Assembly (NCBI GenBank): GCA_013398295.1
Contig: VZSF01001524.1
Location: 285,384 to 349,383 of the forward strand
Reading direction: 5' to 3'
Length of the DNA stretch: 64,000 nucleotides
DNA from: Chionis minor
Taxonomy: Eukaryota > Chordata > Aves > Charadriiformes > Chionididae
Below are positions 54,501 to 58,990 of this stretch, piece after piece. The notes beneath the pieces were generated by a model. The model saw only the letters and a list, made by a program, of their open reading frames with translations. It had not been told where the DNA came from and did no database searches. Numbering within the stretch: position 1 is the stretch's first letter; the number at the start of each line of letters is the position of its first letter. A program made the translations under genes and the position numbers.

Positions 54501-54948
54501 ACCCACAGGTCAGGCATCAGGCCTTTTTATTTAAAGATATCAGAGGGGTGTGCTAACAAGAGACTGTTTTCTTCTGTTAGTGTGGGAAGGATCATTGGCT
54601 TTATATGAGCAAAAAACCCACAAATTTTCCTTCTAGGAAAAGAGTCAGGAAACTGTTTTAAAACGTGGGTCTGGAGGTAAAATGGTTTGGTTTTGTGTTA
54701 CAGCGTGGAAGTAGAAGAATATGTGTTCTGATTTTTCTCTGAATTTTTCTTCCACAGCTGTTTGTGTATTCCTGACTTCTGTTTACATTGGGGACATATG
54801 GCTTGGAGCGCAGGAGCCAGATATGTTAATAACCCATGTCAAATTGATCTGCAGTACTACAGATGATAAATTGGAAACTCATAAACAAGGAGAAGAAACT
54901 ATTATGCCTCTTTGTAAAACCCTTTACTCGGCTACATTGAGGCATTAA
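327..54948 (+). CDS. URB1: URB1, nucleolar pre-ribosomal-associated protein 1 (complete, 39 coding exons)
   Basis: This is the complete URB1/NPA1 gene, listed exon by exon below. All 39 exons have AG acceptors and GT donors, every phase closes, and the joined frame gives 2289 residues, against about 2270 in human URB1 as I recall it. The protein is a large alpha-helical (ARM/HEAT-like) nucleolar scaffold. In yeast Npa1/Urb1 acts with Npa2, Nop8, Rsa3 and the helicase Dbp6 in the earliest pre-60S particles. In vertebrates URB1 is needed for 60S assembly and for correct handling of the 3' ETS of pre-rRNA. The N-terminus is basic, with an acidic/lysine low-complexity tract (residues about 23-40). 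The Npa1-type N-terminal domain lies at about residues 60-400, and the conserved C-terminal NopRA1-type block at about 1680-1870. A charged linker follows residue 2026. The start at 327 is chosen because the peptide from there matches the usual vertebrate N-terminus and lies just after the ETS motifs; an in-frame ATG at 90 is an alternative. Introns without their own entry show only splice signals and no recognisable element. Confidence 0.96.
646..668 (+). repeat. Short GAT/GAC triplet repeat in intron 1
   Basis: About seven tandem GAT/GAC triplets (gcgatgacgatgacgatgat) lie in the first intron inside the CpG island. Confidence 0.8.
831..970 (+). CDS. URB1: URB1 coding exon 2
   Basis: The acceptor is tcctcgcag and the donor gtgagt. 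It completes the split Gly codon and encodes [20 protein letters not shown] and [17 protein letters not shown], which correspond to the conserved start of the Npa1 domain (DVYDVVEGYIKIS-type sequence in mammals). It ends in phase 0. Confidence 0.95.
2323..2474 (+). CDS. URB1: URB1 coding exon 3
   Basis: The acceptor is attatcttacag and the donor gtaagt. It encodes [20 protein letters not shown], then [20 protein letters not shown], the strongly conserved Npa1-domain helices. It ends with two bases of an Arg codon. Confidence 0.95.
3964..4096 (+). CDS. URB1: URB1 coding exon 4
   Basis: The acceptor is ttcattttag and the donor gtaaat. It encodes [20 protein letters not shown] and [20 protein letters not shown], a conserved Npa1-domain segment (AMVTQGPEAARDV-type in mammals). 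It ends in phase 0. Confidence 0.95.
4097..6230 (+). other. URB1 intron 4, no recognisable element
   Basis: This is 2.1 kb of AT-rich intron. Both strands were read and only short chance open frames were seen, with no repeat or RNA gene that I can recognise. Confidence 0.6.
6231..6327 (+). CDS. URB1: URB1 coding exon 5
   Basis: The acceptor is ttttctag and the donor gtactt. It encodes [20 protein letters not shown] and [12 protein letters not shown], a highly conserved Npa1-domain block. One base of the next codon (Asp) is carried at the end. Confidence 0.95.
7768..7853 (+). CDS. URB1: URB1 coding exon 6
   Basis: The acceptor is ggcttcttag and the donor gtatga. It encodes [20 protein letters not shown] then LLSTLRTK, matching the family pattern in which the segment after the LELK motif leads to an LLSTLKTK-type motif. 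It ends in phase 0. Confidence 0.94.
7854..10156 (+). other. URB1 intron 6
   Basis: This 2.3-kb intron contains the solo LTR at 9111-9482. The rest shows no recognisable element. Confidence 0.6.
9111..9482 (+). mobile_element. Solo retroviral LTR (avian endogenous retrovirus)
   Basis: The 372-bp element starts TGTCCTGGTTCCGG and ends CCAAACCACGACA, so it has the TG...CA ends of an LTR. A 5-bp direct repeat TAACC flanks it exactly (9106-9110 and 9483-9487), which is the target-site duplication. The GC-rich middle and T-rich 3' part are typical of LTRs common in bird genomes. No internal retroviral genes are present, so this is a solo LTR left by recombination. It lies in sense orientation inside intron 6. 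A 5-bp duplication would fit an ERVL- or ERV1-like element, but the family is not assigned. Confidence 0.8.
10157..10282 (+). CDS. URB1: URB1 coding exon 7
   Basis: The acceptor is ttgttttcag. It encodes [20 protein letters not shown] and [20 protein letters not shown], ending VK. This is a very conserved Npa1-domain segment. The chosen donor is AAG|gtctgg, which is non-standard at intron position 3. A second in-frame GT (gtaaag) lies 6 bases earlier. It ends in phase 0. Confidence 0.93.
10283..12077 (+). other. URB1 intron 7, no recognisable element
   Basis: 1.8 kb of ordinary intron sequence. No repeat or RNA gene was recognised. Confidence 0.6.
12078..12208 (+). CDS. URB1: URB1 coding exon 8
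   Basis: The acceptor is gatttttatag and the donor gtaagt. It encodes [20 protein letters not shown] then [20 protein letters not shown], one of the most conserved stretches in vertebrate URB1. It ends with two bases of a Lys codon. Confidence 0.95.
13364..13559 (+). CDS. URB1: URB1 coding exon 9
   Basis: The acceptor is tctccaatag and the donor gtaagg. It encodes [20 protein letters not shown] and [20 protein letters not shown], then [20 protein letters not shown]. This is conserved late Npa1-domain sequence, and it ends in phase 0. Confidence 0.95.
14835..14972 (+). CDS. URB1: URB1 coding exon 10
   Basis: The acceptor is ttatttcag and the donor gtaaga. It encodes [20 protein letters not shown] then [20 protein letters not shown], conserved in vertebrates. 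Phase 0 at both ends. Confidence 0.95.
15356..15529 (+). CDS. URB1: URB1 coding exon 11
   Basis: The acceptor is accttcttttag and the donor gtacaa. It encodes [20 protein letters not shown] then [14 protein letters not shown] and a helical end with [14 protein letters not shown]. Phase 0 at both ends. Confidence 0.95.
16148..16298 (+). CDS. URB1: URB1 coding exon 12
   Basis: The acceptor is tctgcttgtag and the donor gtaggc. It encodes [20 protein letters not shown], then a polar, low-conservation stretch ([20 protein letters not shown]). This is a linker between helical blocks. It ends with one base of a Gly codon. Confidence 0.93.
16299..18377 (+). other. URB1 intron 12
   Basis: This 2.1-kb intron contains the antisense CR1 fragment at 16551-16866. 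Nothing else was recognised. Confidence 0.6.
16551..16866 (-). mobile_element. CR1 LINE 3' fragment (antisense)
   Basis: The sequence begins cagaatcacagaatggttga and continues with ggttggaagggacc and a CR1 3'-end-like body. This is the reverse complement of the CR1 LINE 3' terminus. The element is 5'-truncated, as CR1 insertions normally are. Its far edge near 16866 is approximate. Confidence 0.88.
18378..18500 (+). CDS. URB1: URB1 coding exon 13
   Basis: The acceptor is gctttgtttag and the donor gtatgt. It encodes [20 protein letters not shown] then [20 protein letters not shown], strongly conserved. It ends with one base of a Gly codon. Confidence 0.95.
18501..20689 (+). other. URB1 intron 13, no recognisable element
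   Basis: 2.2 kb of AT-rich intron. An 84-codon open frame at 19055-19309 has no family resemblance that I can see and is treated as chance. Confidence 0.6.
20690..20802 (+). CDS. URB1: URB1 coding exon 14
   Basis: The acceptor is tcaaacctcag and the donor gtaaga. It encodes [20 protein letters not shown] then [17 protein letters not shown], matching the conserved [10 protein letters not shown] region of URB1. It ends in phase 0. Confidence 0.95.
22013..22132 (+). CDS. URB1: URB1 coding exon 15
   Basis: The acceptor is tttttctttcag and the donor gtaagt. It encodes [20 protein letters not shown] then [20 protein letters not shown], conserved. Phase 0 at both ends. Confidence 0.95.
22133..25475 (+). 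other. URB1 intron 15, no recognisable element
   Basis: This is a 3.3-kb intron with a GC-richer stretch around 24240-25060. Overlapping minus-strand open frames there look like composition effects. The intron ends in a pyrimidine tract containing an 11-C run (25449-25459) before the exon 16 acceptor. Confidence 0.6.
25476..25592 (+). CDS. URB1: URB1 coding exon 16
   Basis: The acceptor is ttttcggacag and the donor gtaaca. It encodes [20 protein letters not shown] then [19 protein letters not shown], very conserved. Phase 0 at both ends. Confidence 0.95.
26255..26393 (+). CDS. URB1: URB1 coding exon 17
   Basis: The acceptor is tttgttaacag and the donor gtatgt. It encodes [20 protein letters not shown] then [20 protein letters not shown], ending PISHID. 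It ends with one base of the Asp codon. Confidence 0.95.
27478..27648 (+). CDS. URB1: URB1 coding exon 18
   Basis: The acceptor is cacttaatag and the donor gtacag. It encodes [20 protein letters not shown] then [20 protein letters not shown]. The DEEIGFTL...[15 protein letters not shown] block is a hallmark of vertebrate URB1. It ends with one base of a Gly codon. Confidence 0.96.
28885..29081 (+). CDS. URB1: URB1 coding exon 19
   Basis: The acceptor is gcttatctag and the donor gtatgg. It encodes [40 protein letters not shown] and [20 protein letters not shown]. The YRFNxYYxLWIP motif is conserved. It ends in phase 0. Confidence 0.95.
29637..29861 (+). CDS. URB1: URB1 coding exon 20
   Basis: The acceptor is cattttaaacag and the donor gtaaga. 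It encodes [40 protein letters not shown] and [10 protein letters not shown], a helical stretch in the central solenoid. Phase 0 at both ends. Confidence 0.94.
30404..30583 (+). CDS. URB1: URB1 coding exon 21
   Basis: The acceptor is ttattttcacag and the donor gtatca. It encodes [20 protein letters not shown], then a polar region rich in Glu, Gln and Lys ([20 protein letters not shown]). Phase 0 at both ends. Confidence 0.93.
30960..31132 (+). mobile_element. CR1 LINE 3' fragment (sense)
   Basis: The segment contains aaggaggtggtggaattgcc, an atggttggacttgatggtct block, and finishes tctcttccaacccaagtgattctatga. This is the CR1 3' terminus on the + strand. Only the terminal ~170 bases remain. 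It lies in intron 21. Confidence 0.85.
31760..32615 (+). CDS. URB1: URB1 coding exon 22 (large, 856 nt)
   Basis: This is by far the longest exon, coding residues 1029-1313. The acceptor is tttgttgcag and the donor gtaaag. It starts [20 protein letters not shown] and ends with a [15 protein letters not shown] segment. In between are leucine-rich helices and a polar insertion ([11 protein letters not shown]). One base of the next codon is carried at the end. The open frame continues past the donor to 32644, but exon 23 joins cleanly and continues the homology. Confidence 0.94.
33845..34046 (+). CDS. URB1: URB1 coding exon 23
   Basis: The acceptor is ctctcccaacag and the donor gtaggc. It encodes [40 protein letters not shown] and a helix ending [14 protein letters not shown]. 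It ends with two bases of an Arg/Ser codon. Confidence 0.93.
34248..34425 (+). CDS. URB1: URB1 coding exon 24
   Basis: The acceptor is acttttctgcag and the donor gtgaga. It encodes [40 protein letters not shown] and [14 protein letters not shown]. It ends in phase 0. Confidence 0.93.
35592..35650 (+). CDS. URB1: URB1 coding exon 25 (59 nt)
   Basis: This is the shortest exon. The acceptor is atgtacacag and the donor gtaagt. It encodes [19 protein letters not shown] plus two bases of a Lys codon. Phase and the conserved DPDDWxxFVKTGLKYRYRD run across into exon 26 support it. Confidence 0.93.
36403..36596 (+). CDS. URB1: URB1 coding exon 26
   Basis: The acceptor is ttgcttctaaag and the donor gtattt. 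It encodes [20 protein letters not shown], then [20 protein letters not shown] and [20 protein letters not shown]. It ends with one base of the next codon. Confidence 0.94.
36597..39026 (+). other. URB1 intron 26
   Basis: This 2.4-kb intron carries the antisense CR1 at 37651-38412. The remaining sequence shows nothing recognisable. Confidence 0.6.
37651..38412 (-). mobile_element. CR1 LINE 3' part with open reverse-transcriptase tail (antisense)
   Basis: It begins agaatcatagaatcatagaa, the reverse complement of the CR1 3' terminal octamer repeats, and continues with the usual ggttggaagggacc body. On the - strand 37889-38329 is an open frame of 146 codons containing [32 protein letters not shown] and [20 protein letters not shown]. 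These are the well-known C-terminal motifs of LINE/CR1-type reverse transcriptase. The element is 5'-truncated and therefore immobile, but the intact tail suggests a fairly young copy. The far edge is approximate. Confidence 0.92.
39027..39137 (+). CDS. URB1: URB1 coding exon 27
   Basis: The acceptor is gtttatttcag and the donor gtaagt. It encodes [20 protein letters not shown] then [16 protein letters not shown], conserved ([10 protein letters not shown]). It ends with one base of an Asp codon. Confidence 0.95.
39229..39292 (+). CDS. URB1: URB1 coding exon 28 (64 nt)
   Basis: The acceptor is cttgttttttag and the donor gtaagc. It encodes [20 protein letters not shown] plus two bases of a Gly codon. 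The phase fits both neighbours. Confidence 0.93.
39293..41042 (+). other. URB1 intron 28, no recognisable element
   Basis: 1.75 kb of intron. Short open frames on both strands show no family resemblance. Confidence 0.6.
41043..41214 (+). CDS. URB1: URB1 coding exon 29
   Basis: The acceptor is acaatctttaag and the donor gtgctt. It encodes [20 protein letters not shown] and [20 protein letters not shown], then [17 protein letters not shown]. The [11 protein letters not shown] motif is a clear URB1 landmark. It ends in phase 0. Confidence 0.96.
41764..41866 (+). CDS. URB1: URB1 coding exon 30
   Basis: The acceptor is tttggtttcag and the donor gtaaag. It encodes [20 protein letters not shown] then [14 protein letters not shown]. 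The [16 protein letters not shown] stretch is invariant in the family as I know it. It ends with one base of a Glu codon. Confidence 0.96.
41867..46074 (+). other. URB1 intron 30 (largest intron)
   Basis: This is a 4.2-kb intron. It contains a short AT-rich alternating stretch (about 45056-45088, tacataaatatatac-type). Overlapping minus-strand open frames at 44090-44742 have no recognisable homology and read in several frames at once, so they are treated as chance. No repeat family was recognised. Confidence 0.6.
46075..46235 (+). CDS. URB1: URB1 coding exon 31
   Basis: The acceptor is cctttcccgcacag and the donor gtgaga. It encodes [40 protein letters not shown] and [13 protein letters not shown]. 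This opens the conserved C-terminal NopRA1-type block. It ends in phase 0. Confidence 0.96.
46604..46715 (+). CDS. URB1: URB1 coding exon 32
   Basis: The acceptor is ctcttgtgctgcag and the donor gtattg. It encodes [20 protein letters not shown] then [17 protein letters not shown], conserved C-terminal block. It ends with one base of a Glu codon. Confidence 0.96.
47101..47300 (-). mobile_element. Decayed CR1 LINE 3' fragment (antisense)
   Basis: It shows aggatcatagcaacggggg, then a cagattggaagggacctt block and later ctccaaggatggggaatgta and ctctggacagcctgctc. These correspond, with many changes, to the antisense CR1 3' end. It lies in intron 32, and the edges are approximate. Confidence 0.72.
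47687..47793 (+). CDS. URB1: URB1 coding exon 33
   Basis: The acceptor is gtttctcttcacag and the donor gtaatg. It encodes [20 protein letters not shown] then [15 protein letters not shown], conserved (KVPGFxQxFYS). It ends in phase 0. Confidence 0.96.
48297..48440 (+). CDS. URB1: URB1 coding exon 34
   Basis: The acceptor is cttacggcttctag and the donor gtaaga. It encodes [40 protein letters not shown] and PLCDEGSQ. The IFHVILSFF...PLCDE block is conserved. Phase 0 at both ends. Confidence 0.96.
49214..49323 (+). CDS. URB1: URB1 coding exon 35
   Basis: The acceptor is actttctgtttcag and the donor gtaact. It encodes [20 protein letters not shown] then [16 protein letters not shown], conserved. 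It ends with two bases of an Arg codon. Confidence 0.95.
49779..49798. repeat. Short CA microsatellite in intron 35
   Basis: A (GC/CA)n run, gtgcgcgcacacacacacac, lies next to a partly matching tgcatgcacgtgtg stretch. It can form a local alternating purine-pyrimidine segment. Confidence 0.8.
50565..50741 (+). CDS. URB1: URB1 coding exon 36
   Basis: The acceptor is ttgtttttcag and the donor gtaagt. It encodes [20 protein letters not shown], then a variable polar stretch ([14 protein letters not shown]) and [16 protein letters not shown]. The donor is followed directly by a 19-T run (50750-50768), which is U-rich sequence of the kind known to help U1 recruitment through TIA1. It ends with two bases of an Arg codon. 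Confidence 0.95.
51682..51923 (+). CDS. URB1: URB1 coding exon 37
   Basis: The acceptor is gttttcttttcgtag and the donor gtaagt. It encodes [40 protein letters not shown] and [20 protein letters not shown]. The [22 protein letters not shown] block is a family landmark. It ends with one base of an Arg codon. Confidence 0.96.
51924..53527 (+). other. URB1 intron 37
   Basis: A 1.6-kb intron with a GC-rich, CpG-bearing stretch at about 52900-53340. Open frames on both strands in that stretch look like composition effects. No element was recognised. Confidence 0.55.
53528..54130 (+). CDS. URB1: URB1 coding exon 38 (603 nt)
   Basis: The acceptor is ttttcttctctcag and the donor gtaact. It encodes a charged linker ([20 protein letters not shown] then [20 protein letters not shown]). 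A folded region follows, with [40 protein letters not shown] and [20 protein letters not shown]. The upstream open frame from 53440 is intronic. It ends with one base of an Ala codon. Confidence 0.94.
54758..54948 (+). CDS. URB1: URB1 coding exon 39 (terminal, with stop)
   Basis: The acceptor is gaatttttcttccacag. It encodes [40 protein letters not shown] and ends LYSATLRH followed by TAA at 54946-54948. The xGxIWLGAxEP motif is what I expect near the URB1 C-terminus. The total length of the joined frame, 2289 residues, argues that this is the true end. Confidence 0.93.
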
Positions 54949-55910
54949 TTCAGTGAACTGACACTTAATCTTTAATGTTATATGCTCTGCCATCGTTGCT
55001 GTGAGCCATGAAACCCTCCTGAACTGTTCTCCATACAAATCTAACTTGTTTTGTCATAAAGATCAATATTTTATTACTGTGTGCAAACTCAGAGGGGGAA
55101 AATTGTATTTTTCATCTCTCAGTGGAACATTAAAGCCATAATTTCTCTTTTCTTGAACAGTATGGGACACAATGTTATTTATATCATTTTTATTACAGGT
55201 GTGTTTAACTTCATGAAGAGCCAAAAAACGAGTGATTAGTGCATTGCCTCTGGACTCTATTGCAGTCCCCATGTAGTTAAAATCCCTCTTTTCTCCAGTA
55301 TAAGATGGGGAAAAAGACTGTGGAACTTCACCACCATGTGGTATAAGTGCAAAGAAAGAATAGTCAGAGGTTTAGCCACGACAGTTCATTATTTCTTGAA
55401 GAACCCAGGTTCTTTCATGGTACATGATACCAAACCCAGCATGAATAGAAGACTCTGAACCCTGGAATCATGATGGTCTGGGATTCTTCTTGTTTTTAAA
55501 TTAAACTGCTTTTGAAAGCATTTCTATCAGAGCTAGTCTGGTGTTATTCTCCTTTCTGTTTTATTTGGGTTTCTTAATTAAAAAAAAGCCCTGACCATCA
55601 CTGCTGCTGGGACTTGCAACAAAGGCCCATCTTCTCTCCACTCTGAAAAGATGAGAGATGGAATGAAAACCCAGAAGACTTGCTGCTCATTGATTATACA
55701 TGGTTTTTATTGGAAATTCTCTGTGAAATCTGGTAATTTCTTCTTGAATGTGGCCTCCAGGGCAGTTTAATGTACCATTTCAGATACGCAAACATGCAGA
55801 GCCTGAATTGAATCTTTGAAGTGTAAAACAGGATTTATGAAATTGACTCATGAATATGTGCTGTGCCTAGGTGCTTTGTACAAATAAATGTAGAGGGGAA
55901 AAAAATCAGA
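54949..55910 (+). other. URB1: URB1 3' UTR (probable)
   Basis: This is AT-rich sequence without coding character after the stop codon. ATTAAA at 55129-55134 could serve as a weak early polyadenylation signal. AATAAA at 55883-55888 is the first canonical signal and is followed by a T/GT-rich stretch (ccttgtcatgtttatgtaat), so the main transcript end is placed near 55905. The true 3' end needs RNA evidence. Confidence 0.65.
55883..55888 (+). terminator. Polyadenylation signal AATAAA of URB1 (candidate)
   Basis: Canonical AATAAA 935 bases after the stop codon, followed within about 30-50 bases by a T/GT-rich downstream element. It is the first canonical signal after the URB1 stop. Confidence 0.65.
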
Positions 55911-56133
55911 AATGCACACTCCTTGTCATGTTTATGTAATGTGCTTTTTATTTAAAACAAAAAAAAACCACCTGAGGTGCAAATAATGAGGATTGCTTCT
56001 ACATGTAATTATTCTTGTCCTAAAGAAGCCATAATATCTATATCAAGACTTGATTTAAAAGTAAAAAATATTTCCTGAAAAAGCTGTGAGCCTATTAGAG
56101 GCTAAATTTTGTGTCACATAAAATCTCTAGGGT

Positions 56134-56636
56134 GTGACAACAAGAAATTTTCTTTGTGATGGAAAAAAAATTTAATGTATTTTCCTTAATTTAAAAAAAT
56201 GGGCAAAATGAAACCAAAGGAGTACCGAAATGAAACCTGTCCTGCCATGTCATCTAACTGGAAAAGAAAATACTCATGACACGTAGGGGAAGAGTTTTTC
56301 AGCTGTCTTGACTGAGCACGTCTAACAGTGGTTTATAGCATGATTTTCTTGAGAGAATTAAATAAATGAGGTAAGGCCATTCAACCAACCTCAGGCCAGT
56401 GATGCAGAAACATATTTTCGCTACCCGAGTCGCTCTTAATTGGCAATAAACTGAATTAGTTTTCCCCAAGTTTGAGTCTGTTTTGACCTTGATGGTAACT
56501 GGTAAGCGATCTCCCTATCTTAGTCCCAACCTGTGAGCTTTTTCGTCCCGTTTTCCCTGCCCTGTCCCTCTGCCGAGGGGGAATGAGAGCGCGGCTGGGG
56601 AGGCGCCTGGCAGCCAGCCAGGGCCAACCCACCACA
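56134..56636 (+). mobile_element. Retroviral LTR remnant (3' part clear, 5' limit uncertain)
   Basis: The segment 56405-56636 reads as the 3' part of an avian endogenous-retrovirus LTR. It has an AATAAA signal (in ggcaataaactgaattag), the ttttccccaagtttgagtctg stretch, and a GC-rich end closing with ccaacccaccaca. A possible 5' limit is tgtgacaacaag at 56134, which would give TGTG...CACA ends and about 503 bp. No target duplication was found, so the 5' edge is tentative. No viral genes are present. The part from 56377 onward recurs 794 bp downstream. Confidence 0.6.
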
Positions 56637-57169
56637 CTGCGTAACGCAGTGTCGCGCGGCCCTTCCCATCCCCTAGCAAAGTATCTCCAGTACCGCTACT
56701 ACCAAACTATACACAGTTGGAGGAGAGGATGGTTCACATGCGTTTCTTCTCCATTTGTTGGTGGTTTGGTTTTTTTTTTTTTAAATGCTAGTTTTGGAAA
56801 CGGAAAAAGAAAAATAATGCAAATGAACTGGCAATTTAAAGCTACTAGCCTGTCATGTAAAAAGATGCATAGGTCCTCCGTGCTTATCAGTAAAGAGAAT
56901 GTAGCTGCGCATGTGGGAACTTTTAAAAGTAACGCTTCATCTCTCACTGCCTCTGAGCTTCAATATATTCCAGTAATGTGGCAATTAAAAGATCATTATG
57001 AAGCCCTTCTAGAAATAATGGTCAAGTATCTCTAAAAGCCATAGATGGTTAGCAGTTGAATGATTCGTATGTGTGAACTAACTGCCAACAGATTCAAAAT
57101 GCATTTTAATAAGCTATATAGATGGAGAGTTATTATCATTAAGAAGTTAAGCTTGATTAAAATAGATTG
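56377..57169. repeat. 793-bp direct duplication, copy 1
   Basis: This block recurs at 57171-57963 with a single visible difference (T at 57117, C at 57911). The copies are separated only by one N at 57170. It contains the LTR 3' part and a 150-codon chance frame (56583-57035). The arrangement points to two contig ends or haplotypes that overlap but were not merged, rather than a real tandem duplication. Confidence 0.95.
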
Positions 57170-57170
57170 N
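57170..57170. other. Assembly gap (single N)
   Basis: One N separates the two copies of the 793-bp block. A gap of one base usually marks a join whose true size was estimated as zero or negative, meaning an overlap. Confidence 0.95.
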
Positions 57171-57963
57171 CCATTCAACCAACCTCAGGCCAGTGATGCA
57201 GAAACATATTTTCGCTACCCGAGTCGCTCTTAATTGGCAATAAACTGAATTAGTTTTCCCCAAGTTTGAGTCTGTTTTGACCTTGATGGTAACTGGTAAG
57301 CGATCTCCCTATCTTAGTCCCAACCTGTGAGCTTTTTCGTCCCGTTTTCCCTGCCCTGTCCCTCTGCCGAGGGGGAATGAGAGCGCGGCTGGGGAGGCGC
57401 CTGGCAGCCAGCCAGGGCCAACCCACCACACTGCGTAACGCAGTGTCGCGCGGCCCTTCCCATCCCCTAGCAAAGTATCTCCAGTACCGCTACTACCAAA
57501 CTATACACAGTTGGAGGAGAGGATGGTTCACATGCGTTTCTTCTCCATTTGTTGGTGGTTTGGTTTTTTTTTTTTTAAATGCTAGTTTTGGAAACGGAAA
57601 AAGAAAAATAATGCAAATGAACTGGCAATTTAAAGCTACTAGCCTGTCATGTAAAAAGATGCATAGGTCCTCCGTGCTTATCAGTAAAGAGAATGTAGCT
57701 GCGCATGTGGGAACTTTTAAAAGTAACGCTTCATCTCTCACTGCCTCTGAGCTTCAATATATTCCAGTAATGTGGCAATTAAAAGATCATTATGAAGCCC
57801 TTCTAGAAATAATGGTCAAGTATCTCTAAAAGCCATAGATGGTTAGCAGTTGAATGATTCGTATGTGTGAACTAACTGCCAACAGATTCAAAATGCATTT
57901 TAATAAGCTACATAGATGGAGAGTTATTATCATTAAGAAGTTAAGCTTGATTAAAATAGATTG
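57171..57963. repeat. 793-bp direct duplication, copy 2 (contains second copy of the LTR end)
   Basis: The same sequence as 56377-57169 except for C at 57911 in place of T at 57117. It repeats the LTR 3' part at about 57199-57430. After 57963 the sequence continues into unique DNA, whereas copy 1 stops at the N. Confidence 0.95.
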
Positions 57964-58938
57964 CGGAGAGCATTTGGAAGTGGAAAACTTGCGCCAGATC
58001 TGGGCCTACGTTTTAAAACAAGGCATTTCTACAATTTAATACAAGTTACTCACTTTGGTGCTGTTGTGATGAGAAGAACCCTGTGGGTGAAGCTCCAGCG
58101 TGCTCTGCAGCGCGCCCGGGGGTCTGGTTTGCCCTTGCAGAAGTCGTTGCCAGAACAGGCTTTTGAAGCCTTTTACTCAAAATTCACAAAACCTCAGTGA
58201 AATGAGGAGCACAGAAGAACATACAGCTTCCTGTTGTACCTGGTATGTCGACCGGGGACAGTTTGAGTTGCAGGTGGGACTCCTTGGGATTTGAAGTGGA
58301 CCTGGGCGATGGGCTGCTGGTGCCTGTGCTCAGGCGAGGAGATCGGACACGTCGGCAGGAGAGGGCTGCGCGTAGCGCGAGCGACTGGGCAGAGCGAAGT
58401 GGCTTTTGTGGGGGTAGCAGTCTGGGGTAGCGTTTTTCCCCGAAGCCAACTATCTCTTTGAACCAGCAGCACGAGCCGATTTGGGTCATGCTGTGTTGAC
58501 CGATGGGTGCAGCACTTCAACCACCTGAAGTGGCTTCTGAATGCTGCAGACCACACAGGGAAGCCCTCTGCTAATGGGGGACGCTGGGGCGAGGGGAAAT
58601 CCAGCGCTCACTGCGGAGAGCAAAGCACTGGAAGGGCCTTGAAATGGGTACCTGTGGGAATGTCACAGAAGGAAACGCATTTCTCTTCCCCCCCCCGCCC
58701 CAAGTTAGGTGCTATAAGATAGGCTTGTATTTTGCATATTATTTATTACTGGTTTTATACTTCATACTATGTGGCTTCCAGGTAATTTGAAAGGGGGTGG
58801 AAGTCTATTCAGTGGTTACTTTGACTCACATTCCAGTGCAACTAAGGAAAGAACACCAGTTGTTACCAATGGGACTATTCGCATGTTTTAGAAATCCCCT
58901 TGGAATCCGTCTGTAGGGAAGAGGTTCTCGAAAACCAA

Positions 58939-58990
58939 GGTGCTGGAAGCCAGGGAGAAGGGTGCTGGAAGCCAGGGAGAAGGATGCTGG
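58939..58990. repeat. 22-bp tandem repeat, about 2.4 copies
   Basis: The unit ggtgctggaagccagggaga plus ag occurs at 58939-58960 and 58961-58982, and a partial third copy with one change follows. This is a small local minisatellite. Confidence 0.85.

Noticed and set aside
56583..57829. Two identical 150-codon open frames
   Set aside because: They start in an LTR end and lie in the probable false duplication. No family resemblance was seen.
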